6,241 bases of DNA from Acidobacteriaceae bacterium (GTDB lineage Bacteria; Acidobacteriota; Terriglobia; Terriglobales; SbA1). The stretch is from contig JAFAGX010000113.1 in the NCBI GenBank assembly GCA_019237515.1, positions 1 to 6,241 on the forward strand. Direction: 5' to 3'. A model generated the notes under the pieces. That model was not told the origin of the DNA. It saw nothing but the letters and a program-made list of their open reading frames with translations, and did not search any database. Each line of letters opens with the position of its first letter. The first letter of the stretch is position 1. Shown piece after piece: positions 1-5,885 of this stretch. The translations under genes were made by a program, and so were the position numbers.

Positions 1-397
1 ATTGCAACGTATGCCCCAAGTGGGTGAGTTGACGATTTTTTGCGGAGCCATGGTGGGATCGGCGATTGGATTCTTGTGGTATAACGCGCATCCGGCAGAG
101 GTTTTCATGGGGGACGTCGGGTCGCTGGCGCTAGGCGGCGCGATTGGCACGGTGGCAGTCATCATTAAACAGGAGTTGCTCCTGCCTTTCATCGGCGGCG
201 TATTCGTTATTGAAGCGATTTCGGTCATCCTGCAAGTGGCCTCGTACAAGCTTCGCAAAAAGCGTATTTTTAAGATGGCGCCTCTGCACCATCATTTCGA
301 GCTGTTGGGATGGTCGGAGTCGAAAATCATCGTGCGCTTCTGGATCGCGTCGCTGGTGTTTGCATTATTTGCACTGACGACGCTGAAACTAAGGTAG
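1..397 (+). CDS. mraY: Phospho-N-acetylmuramoyl-pentapeptide-transferase MraY, C-terminal part (5' end outside window)
   Basis: MraY is an integral membrane enzyme that transfers phospho-MurNAc-pentapeptide from the UDP precursor to undecaprenyl phosphate, giving lipid I on the cytoplasmic face. Only the last 131 or so residues are here, roughly a third of the usual 360; the frame runs from base 2 (base 1 ends the previous codon) to TAG at 395-397. The TTG at 2 and ATG at 11 are internal codons, because the family aligns straight through them. In window numbering, residues 35-46 are [12 protein letters not shown], which carries the conserved catalytic/Mg-binding Asp (D38). Residues 65-79 are the [15 protein letters not shown] membrane helix. 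Residues 92-99 are MAPLHHHF, the conserved His-triad loop. [14 protein letters not shown] (112-125) is the last membrane helix, and the protein ends LKLR, much like E. coli LKVR. murD follows after 85 bp. Identification is secure. Confidence 0.97.
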   Translation, partial: LQRMPQVGELTIFCGAMVGSAIGFLWYNAHPAEVFMGDVGSLALGGAIGTVAVIIKQELLLPFIGGVFVIEAISVILQVASYKLRKKRIFKMAPLHHHFELLGWSESKIIVRFWIASLVFALFALTTLKLR

Positions 398-416
398 AAC
401 TCACCGGTAAGATACC

Positions 417-426
417 GAGACACAGA
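417..426 (-). repeat. Possible trace of a dispersed TCTGTGTCTC-type intergenic repeat
   Basis: In the mraY-murD gap the minus strand reads TCTGTGTCTC, preceded by TTTTC. A related motif, TCTGCGCCTC preceded by TTTTTG, lies on the plus strand at 1961-1970 before ftsW, with 8 of 10 bases identical. Intergenic CTCTGTG-rich dispersed repeats are familiar from several bacterial genomes, from memory and not checked here. Two short copies could be chance. Confidence 0.25.
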
Positions 427-482
427 GAAAACTGGAAAAGTCTTTCCATACGATTCCGTGCGTTAGCGGTCGATGAATATTT

Positions 483-1853
483 ATGGATCTGCAAGGTAAA
501 CGCGTTCTGGTGGTTGGCCTGGGCAAATCGGGCGTGGCATCGGCGCTGTTCTTGAAGTCCCGCGGAGCACGCGTAACCGTGTCCGATAGCAAGACTCCAG
601 ACCAACTAAAGGAGGAAATCCCTCGCCTGCTCGATGAAGGGATTACGGTCGAGACTGGCGGACACGGGGACCGAACTTTTCAGAATCAGGATTTGATCGT
701 CGTTAGCCCTGGGGTCCCGGTCGATGCAGCCCCGCTGGTGCAGGCTCGAGCCTTGGGTGAAAAAGTTATCGGAGAAGTCGAACTCGCCGCTCAGTTCTTC
801 CCGGGAAGCATAATCGCGATCACTGGCTCGAACGGAAAGACTACTACCACAGCCTTGGCAGGCGAAGTTGTCAAAAACGGCGGATTCCCGGCCGTTGTGG
901 GCGGGAACATCGGAACACCCGCGATTTCCCTGGTGGACGAGGCGACCGAGGACACAATTGCGGTACTGGAGGTTTCCAGCTTCCAGCTTGAAACCATAGA
1001 AACGTTTCGCCCGCACATCGCCGTGGTGCTCAATGTTACTCCCGATCACCTGGATCGGCATCGCACGTTTACGGCTTACGCTGACGCGAAAGCGAGGATC
1101 TTCGAGAACCAGAAGTCGGACGACTTTGCAGTGCTAAATGCGGATGATCCAACGTGCGCCGGCATGGCATCACGCACCAAGGCGCAGGTTTTCTGGTTCA
1201 GCCGCAAGAAAGAGGTGAATCAGGGAGCTTACGTGCGGGAAGGGCGTGTTCTGTTCCGCGACCAAGGCGGCCAGCGCGAGATTATGCAAATTTCAGAAAT
1301 TCCGCTGAAGGGCGCCCATAACGTCGAGAACGTACTGGCCGCGGTATGCGTCGGCGTACTCAGTGATGTTGAACCGCGCCGTATCAGCAAGGCCGTTCGC
1401 GAATTCCGGGCGGTCGAACACCGATTGGAGCACGTCGCGTCGATTGGCGGCGTGGAGTATTACAACGATTCGAAAGCCACCAACGTGGATGCGACGATCA
1501 AGGCTCTGGAATCCTTTCCGGCGAACATTCACTTGATCCTGGGTGGCAAGGATAAAGGGAGCGACTACAGCGTATTGAACGAACTCTTACGGCAAAGAGT
1601 AAAGCGGGTTTATACCATCGGTGCCGCGGCGGCAAAGATTGAAGCGCAAATCAAAGGTGCGGCGGAGATCGTGCATGCTGAGACTCTGGAAACCGCAGTT
1701 CGCCGCGCCGCAGAGGACGCCGAAGCCGGCGACATCGTGCTGCTGGCTCCTGCTTGCGCCAGCTTCGACCAGTTCCACAATTACGAACATCGCGGCAAGG
1801 TTTTCAAGGAAATTGTGCGCAGCCTGGCCGAGGCGAATGTCGAAGCGGGCTAA
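483..1853 (+). CDS. murD: UDP-N-acetylmuramoyl-L-alanine--D-glutamate ligase MurD
   Basis: MurD is the cytoplasmic ATP-dependent ligase that adds D-glutamate to UDP-MurNAc-L-Ala. The protein has 456 residues, close to the usual 440-450. The N-terminal Rossmann-like UDP-binding domain shows VVGLGKSG at 10-17. The central ATPase domain has the P-loop TGSNGKTTT at 114-122, the Mg-binding region EVSSFQLE at 163-170, and DAKARIF at 201-207, whose K203 aligns with the carbamylated lysine of E. coli MurD (K198). The C-terminal domain has HRLEHV (313-318), NDSKATN (328-334), GGKDKG (354-359) and LLAPACASFDQF (420-431), all Mur-ligase signatures. The start is fixed: an in-frame TGA at 474-476 lies two codons upstream, so ATG 483 is the first available start. 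No Shine-Dalgarno sequence is visible before it. The gene sits 85 bp after mraY and 148 bp before ftsW. It looks intact. Confidence 0.98.
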   Translation: MDLQGKRVLVVGLGKSGVASALFLKSRGARVTVSDSKTPDQLKEEIPRLLDEGITVETGGHGDRTFQNQDLIVVSPGVPVDAAPLVQARALGEKVIGEVELAAQFFPGSIIAITGSNGKTTTTALAGEVVKNGGFPAVVGGNIGTPAISLVDEATEDTIAVLEVSSFQLETIETFRPHIAVVLNVTPDHLDRHRTFTAYADAKARIFENQKSDDFAVLNADDPTCAGMASRTKAQVFWFSRKKEVNQGAYVREGRVLFRDQGGQREIMQISEIPLKGAHNVENVLAAVCVGVLSDVEPRRISKAVREFRAVEHRLEHVASIGGVEYYNDSKATNVDATIKALESFPANIHLILGGKDKGSDYSVLNELLRQRVKRVYTIGAAAAKIEAQIKGAAEIVHAETLETAVRRAAEDAEAGDIVLLAPACASFDQFHNYEHRGKVFKEIVRSLAEANVEAG

Positions 1854-1960
1854 TTCGCCGATGGAAGCGCTAGCTACGTAGATTTCGCTGCATCCTGCGT
1901 GGCCGCGTTCCTCTCCGAACCAAGATAGTTACATTTCCGGAATAATCCAGCGAATTTTTG

Positions 1961-1970
1961 TCTGCGCCTC
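1961..1970 (+). repeat. Possible second copy of the TCTGYGYCTC motif, overlapping a hairpin
   Basis: The motif TCTGCGCCTC lies in the murD-ftsW gap and matches 8 of 10 bases of the minus-strand motif at 417-426; both are preceded by a T-run. It is followed by TGTGG and shares bases with the hairpin at 1964-1978. Repeat status is inference from two short copies. Confidence 0.25.
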
Positions 1971-1978
1971 TGTGGCGC
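1964..1978 (+). other. Small GC hairpin in the leader just upstream of ftsW
   Basis: GCGCC (1964-1968) and GGCGC (1974-1978) are perfect reverse complements around a 5-nt loop TCTGT, ending 23 nt before the ftsW ATG. There is no following T-run, so it is not a standard intrinsic terminator. A role in ftsW translation or in RNA stability between murD and ftsW is possible, but a 5-bp stem is short and could be chance. Confidence 0.3.
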
Positions 1979-2001
1979 CATGGTGAAATGAAACGTTTCC
2001 C

Positions 2002-3093
2002 ATGGCCAAGCGCGTTAGTGTCGATCGATGGCTGTTCACTGTCACGCTGCTCCTCATTTTTGTGGGTTTGGTCATGGTTTTCAGCGCCTCCGCGGTCATG
2101 GCCAAAGAGCGCTATGGTTCAGGCTATTTCTTTTTGTTCAGGCAGCTGGGTTGGGCGACCGGCGGCCTGGCGCTGATGATTGCGGCCATGAAGATTGACT
2201 ACCGCAGATACAAGCATCCCGCCGTAGTCTTCTCGCTTCTCGGCTTGACCACACTTCTGCTGATCTCGGTTTTCTTTCTCGATCGAGCTCATCACACCCA
2301 TCGCTGGATCCATTGGGGGCCACTGTCATTTCAGCCGTCGGAGATGGCGAAACCGGCGATTATTCTATTCCTCGCCTTTTTCCTGGAGACGCGCACCAAA
2401 TCGATGGATCAGTGGCGGAGTACGGTGCTCCCGGCCGTCCTTCCCACCCTGGTTTATATCGGCCTGATTGTTTTTCAGCCAGATCTGGGCACCGCCATCG
2501 CCTGTGCCGCCATTACCGGGTGCATGTTGTTTGTTGCGGGCCTTAATCTGCGTTATCTCGGTTATGCCGCGGTCGCATCCCTGGTTCCGCTCTACTTCCT
2601 GATCTTCCACGTGGCTTACCGCCGGGCTCGCATTCTGGCCTTTCTTGACCCCTATTCGGATCCTCAGGGCCGTGGTTTCCACATTATTCAATCGCTGATC
2701 GCAGTGAGCACTGGGGGCATCACTGGCGTCGGTTTGATGGAAGGGAAGCAGAAGCTTTTCTATTTACCTGAGCCACATACGGACTTCATCTTCGCGGTGA
2801 CCGCGGAAGAATTGGGTCTGCTCGGTTCCTTGATTATCGTCACTCTTTTTTCAATTTTTCTGTGGCGTGGCATCCGCACTGCTTTGCGAACGCACGATAT
2901 GTTTGGACGATTCCTCGCTGTCGGAATCACGAGCATGATTGTTGTTCAGGCTTTCATTAACATCAGCGTGGTTTTGGGCCTGATGCCGACCAAAGGTATT
3001 CCCCTGCCCTTCGTCTCCTATGGAGGATCGTCGCTGTTCTTTGCTTTAGCCTCGGTGGGCGTGCTGTTGAATATCAGCAAGCAAGCCGAATAG
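2002..3093 (+). CDS. ftsW: Septal peptidoglycan glycosyltransferase FtsW (SEDS family)
   Basis: FtsW is the SEDS-family polytopic membrane glycosyltransferase that polymerises lipid II into septal glycan strands with its partner class B PBP (FtsI). It has 363 residues and about ten predicted membrane segments (first at about 11-31, last at about 336-358). SEDS signatures are GPLSFQPSEMAKPA (106-119), QPDLGT (159-164), GFHIIQSLIAVSTGG (225-239), LPEPHTDFIFAVTAEELG (255-272) and PLPFVSYGGSS (335-345). D261 in HTDF aligns with the catalytic Asp of E. coli FtsW (D297) and RodA. The first helix starts after about ten residues and the protein ends just after the last helix, so both cytoplasmic tails are very short compared with E. 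coli FtsW (414 residues). An in-frame TGA at 1984-1986 makes ATG 2002 the first possible ATG; no clear Shine-Dalgarno is seen (GGTGA at 1982-1986 is 15 nt away). RodA is the alternative by sequence alone, but the place between murD and murG argues for FtsW. Confidence 0.95.
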   Translation: MAKRVSVDRWLFTVTLLLIFVGLVMVFSASAVMAKERYGSGYFFLFRQLGWATGGLALMIAAMKIDYRRYKHPAVVFSLLGLTTLLLISVFFLDRAHHTHRWIHWGPLSFQPSEMAKPAIILFLAFFLETRTKSMDQWRSTVLPAVLPTLVYIGLIVFQPDLGTAIACAAITGCMLFVAGLNLRYLGYAAVASLVPLYFLIFHVAYRRARILAFLDPYSDPQGRGFHIIQSLIAVSTGGITGVGLMEGKQKLFYLPEPHTDFIFAVTAEELGLLGSLIIVTLFSIFLWRGIRTALRTHDMFGRFLAVGITSMIVVQAFINISVVLGLMPTKGIPLPFVSYGGSSLFFALASVGVLLNISKQAE

Positions 3094-3215
3094 GTGCTGT
3101 TGTGGGCAGGGGGCTTCGCCCGTGCGGTTGATGGAAACGCAGCCTTTCTCGATCCGCCACTTGAACGTTAACTTCCCGCCATCGTGCTTTGGTCGTTTCA
3201 ATTTATAGTCAGCAC

Positions 3216-4280
3216 ATGCGAGCAATTCTGGCAGGAGGTGGCACCGGCGGGCACGTAATCCCGGCCCTCGCCATCGCGCAGCAATTGCAGAAGCAATATG
3301 GTGCGGAGGTTCTATTCATCGGTACCAGTCGGGGGATCGAGAACCGGCTGGTTCCAAATGCCGGGTTTCAGCTTCGGCTAGTGGATGTGGGCGCCCTCAA
3401 CAATGTGAGTTTCGTCACGCGCCTGAAGACGCTGTTCGATTTACCCGCAGCCGTATGGGCTGCAGGGCGCGTTCTGTCGGACTTTCGGCCAGATGTGGTG
3501 ATTGGGGTTGGTGGGTATGCGTCCGGTCCGGCAATGCTAGCAGCAGTCTTGCGGCGAATTCCTACTCTAATTTTCGAGCCAAACGTAATTCCCGGATTTG
3601 CCAACCGTGTTGTGGCCCCGTTTGTCTCCGCTGCAGCCGTTCACTTCCAGGAAACCGGAAAATATTTTCGGCGTTGCACGATTACAGGAGTTCCAGTCCG
3701 CGAAGCATTTTTTCGCGGCAACGGTGACCCGGCAACTCCCACTCTGCTCATTTTTGGCGGAAGCCAGGGGGCGCGAGCGATCAACCAAGCCACCATCCAG
3801 GCTATGCCCGAGCTGTTGCGCCGGATCGTCGGCCTGTCGGTCGTTCATCAGACCGGCGAAGCTGACTATAATGACGCGAGAGCAGCATACGAACACCTGG
3901 GCGGCTCGGTAGAAGTCTACCGTTTCATCGACGACATGCCAGGTTACTTCGCACGGGCAACTCTGTTGGTTTGCCGATCCGGGGCAAGCACCGTGGCGGA
4001 AGTTACTGCCGCAGGCAAACCTGCGATCTTCGTGCCGTTTCCGCGCGCTGCGGATGATCACCAGAAACGGAACGCGGAGGCGCTGGTGCGAGGAGGTGCG
4101 GCAGTGATGCTCGAACAATCACAGCTTTCGGCCGAAAGTCTCGTGCATACTGTGACGTCGCTTTTTGCGGATTCGACCCGCCTCAAAGCCATGGGAGAAG
4201 CGGCCCGCCAGTTGTCGCATCCAGACGCAGCGGGCGTAATCGCGGAAATGGCCGGGCGGCTGGCAGGTGTAGCTGATTAA
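3216..4280 (+). CDS. murG: UDP-N-acetylglucosamine--lipid I GlcNAc transferase MurG
   Basis: MurG is a membrane-associated GT-B glycosyltransferase that adds GlcNAc to lipid I on the cytoplasmic face, producing lipid II for flipping and use by FtsW. From ATG 3216 it has 354 residues, nearly identical in length to E. coli MurG (355). The N-terminal acceptor domain opens with the glycine-rich loop GGGTGGH (7-13) and has a second loop VGGYASGP (98-105), then [11 protein letters not shown] (121-131), the place of the usual HEQN motif. The C-terminal UDP-GlcNAc domain has [10 protein letters not shown] (181-190), HQTG (211-214), [10 protein letters not shown] (253-262) and a DDHQKRNAE stretch (280-288). 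I chose ATG 3216 because the Rossmann strand begins right there ([12 protein letters not shown]); a TTG at 3189 would add nine residues with no family counterpart. An in-frame TGA lies at 3162-3164. No Shine-Dalgarno is visible. It lies 122 bp after ftsW and 73 bp before murC. Confidence 0.97.
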   Translation: MRAILAGGGTGGHVIPALAIAQQLQKQYGAEVLFIGTSRGIENRLVPNAGFQLRLVDVGALNNVSFVTRLKTLFDLPAAVWAAGRVLSDFRPDVVIGVGGYASGPAMLAAVLRRIPTLIFEPNVIPGFANRVVAPFVSAAAVHFQETGKYFRRCTITGVPVREAFFRGNGDPATPTLLIFGGSQGARAINQATIQAMPELLRRIVGLSVVHQTGEADYNDARAAYEHLGGSVEVYRFIDDMPGYFARATLLVCRSGASTVAEVTAAGKPAIFVPFPRAADDHQKRNAEALVRGGAAVMLEQSQLSAESLVHTVTSLFADSTRLKAMGEAARQLSHPDAAGVIAEMAGRLAGVAD

Positions 4281-4339
4281 AATTTGTCTCAGGTTTCGAG
4301 TTATTGGCAGAGCCGGCTAGAGATCATTGGAATTCGCCC

Positions 4340-4343
4340 AGGA
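4340..4343 (+). promoter_or_regulatory. Ribosome binding site supporting the ATG start of murC
   Basis: AGGA ends 10 nt before ATG 4354. It supports that start over the TTG at 4327, which has no comparable site. It is a moderate match to the anti-Shine-Dalgarno sequence. Confidence 0.5.
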
Positions 4344-4353
4344 TCGACAAAGA

Positions 4354-5769
4354 ATGTTCGCCAAGATTCAACGCATCCATTTCGTAGGCATCGGCGGCAT
4401 CGGCATGAGTGGGATTGCCGAGGTGCTGCTAAATCTTGGCTACAAGGTCTCCGGTTCCGACCTTAAGAGTAGCCCGATTACCCAGCGGTTATCGGGTCTG
4501 GGCGCAGAGATATTTGAAGGCCATAGATCCGAAAACGTGATCAGTGCCGACGTCGTGGTTATCAGTTCGGCCATCGCCGCCGGCAATCCCGAGGTTGTAC
4601 AGGCGCGAACGTTACACCTGCCTGTCATTCCCCGGGCTGAAATGCTCGCCGAGTTGATGCGCCTCAAGTACGGGATTGCCGTCGCCGGCATGCATGGCAA
4701 GACAACCACAACCTCGATGATTGCGGCCGTGCTGGCTGGAGCCGGCCTGGATCCTACTGTGGTGGTCGGTGGGCGTGTCGACGCCATGGGCTCGAATGCC
4801 AGGCTCGGCAAATCGCAATATCTGGTCGCGGAGGCGGATGAAAGCGACCGTTCGTTTCTTCTTTTATCACCCATCCTTGCGGTAGTTACAAATATCGACC
4901 GGGAACACATGGACTGTTACCGCAATCTGCGCGATGTAAAGCGGGCATTTCTGAGTTTTATGGATCGGGTCCCGTTCTATGGCGTTGTGGTCATATGCAA
5001 TGACGACGCACACCTTCGACGCTTGCTGCCGCAGGTTCGACGCCGCACTTTTACTTATGGAACCCGCCGCGGCTCGGATTTCCACATAAGAATGGGCGAA
5101 AGCACAGCCATTACGGCCGACGACCAACCCCTCAGCCGTTTTCAGCTCAGCTTTAAAGGCCAGAGTTTGGGTGAGTTTCGGCTCCATGTGCCTGGGGCGC
5201 ATAACGTGCTAAATGCGGCCGCCGCAGTTGCGGTCGGCATAGGACTGGATCTCAGCGCAGAACAGATTCGCATCGCGCTGGAAAATTTCCGCGGCGTAGA
5301 TCGCCGTTTCCAGTTGCGGGGAAAAGCAGCAGGGGTCAGTGTCATTGATGATTACGGCCATCACCCTACGGAGATCCGTGCCACTCTGGCAGCGGCCAGG
5401 CAGTGCGGGTTCCGGAAAATTCATGTCGTCTTTCAGCCGCACCGCTATACCCGAACACAACACTTAATGAATGAGTTTGCGACCGCCTTCGGTGATGCGG
5501 ATACCCTGATCGTGCTGGACATCTACTCAGCCAGCGAAAAGCCGATCGAGGGAATTAGCGCGCAGGTGCTGGTTCAAAGGATTCGAGAAGCCGGTCCCGA
5601 TGCCGCGTATATCTCGACTTTTGAAAAAGCTGCCGAAGCAGTTGTCGCCGTGGCTCAGGAAGGCGACATGATCCTGACCCTCGGAGCCGGGAGCGTTTCC
5701 CAGCTTGGACCGATGATCCTGGAACGATTAGGTGCCCGGGAGCCGGTAGGGGTTCCAGAGCTGAAATAG
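4354..5769 (+). CDS. murC: UDP-N-acetylmuramate--L-alanine ligase MurC
   Basis: MurC is the cytoplasmic ATP-dependent ligase that adds L-alanine to UDP-MurNAc, the first peptide-stem step. It has 471 residues (E. coli 491). The N-terminal UDP-binding domain begins almost at once with HFVGIGGIGMSG (9-20). The ATPase domain has the P-loop GMHGKTTTT (112-120), EADESD (160-165) and TNIDREHMDCY (179-189). Then come PGAHNVLNA (280-288), RRFQ (317-320), DDYGHHPTEI (332-341), QPHRYTRT (361-368) and LGAGSV (443-448). The DDYGHHPTEI and QPHRYTRT motifs mark MurC (or the related Mpl) rather than MurD/E/F; the dcw position favours MurC. An in-frame TAG at 4318-4320 limits the start. ATG 4354 with AGGA upstream gives the usual MurC N-terminus; TTG 4327 would add nine residues. 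The stop TAG (5767-5769) lies in a short tandem duplication. It looks intact. Confidence 0.97.
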   Translation: MFAKIQRIHFVGIGGIGMSGIAEVLLNLGYKVSGSDLKSSPITQRLSGLGAEIFEGHRSENVISADVVVISSAIAAGNPEVVQARTLHLPVIPRAEMLAELMRLKYGIAVAGMHGKTTTTSMIAAVLAGAGLDPTVVVGGRVDAMGSNARLGKSQYLVAEADESDRSFLLLSPILAVVTNIDREHMDCYRNLRDVKRAFLSFMDRVPFYGVVVICNDDAHLRRLLPQVRRRTFTYGTRRGSDFHIRMGESTAITADDQPLSRFQLSFKGQSLGEFRLHVPGAHNVLNAAAAVAVGIGLDLSAEQIRIALENFRGVDRRFQLRGKAAGVSVIDDYGHHPTEIRATLAAARQCGFRKIHVVFQPHRYTRTQHLMNEFATAFGDADTLIVLDIYSASEKPIEGISAQVLVQRIREAGPDAAYISTFEKAAEAVVAVAQEGDMILTLGAGSVSQLGPMILERLGAREPVGVPELK

Positions 5770-5778
5770 CTGAAGTAG
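5761..5778 (+). repeat. 9-bp in-frame tandem duplication covering the murC stop codon
   Basis: CTGAAATAG (5761-5769) is followed directly by CTGAAGTAG (5770-5778), 8 of 9 bases identical. Each unit reads Leu-Lys-stop in the murC frame, so a readthrough of the first TAG meets a second TAG two codons later. The single difference (AAA to AAG) is synonymous. A slippage duplication is the simplest origin. Confidence 0.7.
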
Positions 5779-5789
5779 TTCTGCAGAAC
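5778..5789. repeat. 12-bp perfect palindrome just after murC
   Basis: GTTCTGCAGAAC is its own reverse complement and shares its first base with the duplicated stop unit. It lies 8 nt past the murC stop and 22 nt before the candidate -35 box at 5812. It could be a dimeric regulator site or chance. The half-sites are arranged GTTC-N4-GAAC, the inverse of the GAAC-N4-GTTC LexA box of Gram-positive bacteria, so I do not call it an SOS box. There is no loop or T-run to suggest a terminator. Confidence 0.4.
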
Positions 5790-5811
5790 AATGCTCATCA
5801 AGCCCACCCAC

Positions 5812-5840
5812 ATAACATTCCAGACACCGGGTGACATAAT
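5812..5840 (+). promoter_or_regulatory. Candidate sigma-70-type promoter for the gene after murC
   Basis: The -35 box ATAACA (5812-5817, 4 of 6 to TTGACA) is separated by exactly 17 bp from CATAAT (5835-5840, 5 of 6 to TATAAT). TG at 5832-5833 gives an extended -10 (TGA-CATAAT). The predicted start near 5847 leaves a leader of about 39 nt before ATG 5886. This is the best promoter-like sequence I found in any gap of the window. It is a pattern match only. Confidence 0.45.
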
Positions 5841-5872
5841 TCCGTCGCGACCGTCTAACCAGTAAACCAGGC

Positions 5873-5878
5873 AAGGAG
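5873..5878 (+). promoter_or_regulatory. Strong Shine-Dalgarno site for the gene starting at 5886
   Basis: AAGGAG stands 7 nt before ATG 5886, an optimal sequence and spacing. It is the strongest ribosome binding site in the window and fixes the start of the unknown gene. Confidence 0.8.
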
Positions 5879-5885
5879 CAACAAG

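Noticed and set aside
606..1061. A 151-codon open frame on the minus strand inside murD
   Set aside because: It lies wholly antisense to conserved MurD motifs, including the P-loop, and has no recognisable motifs; a shadow of a GC-rich coding frame.
1941..1946. AATAAT as the -10 box of a promoter for ftsW
   Set aside because: It matches 5 of 6 bases of TATAAT but no -35-like sequence is found at 16-18 bp upstream (about 1917-1924), and there is no extended -10 TG.
3104..3124. Hairpin GGGC-TTC-GCCC after ftsW as an intrinsic terminator
   Set aside because: The stem is only 4 bp and no T-run follows; termination between ftsW and murG would also be unexpected in a dcw cluster.
3189..3215. TTG start adding nine residues to MurG
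   Set aside because: No Shine-Dalgarno and no family counterpart; the conserved N-terminal strand begins at ATG 3216.
3567..4118. A 183-codon open frame on the minus strand inside murG
   Set aside because: It is antisense to conserved MurG motifs, and its translation has no recognisable domain.
4327..4353. TTG start adding nine residues to MurC
   Set aside because: ATG 4354 has AGGA at good spacing and gives the usual MurC N-terminus.
5778..5789. LexA/SOS box reading of the palindrome GTTCTGCAGAAC
   Set aside because: Half-sites are in the inverse arrangement to GAAC-N4-GTTC and do not match the direct GTTC-N7-GTTC type either.
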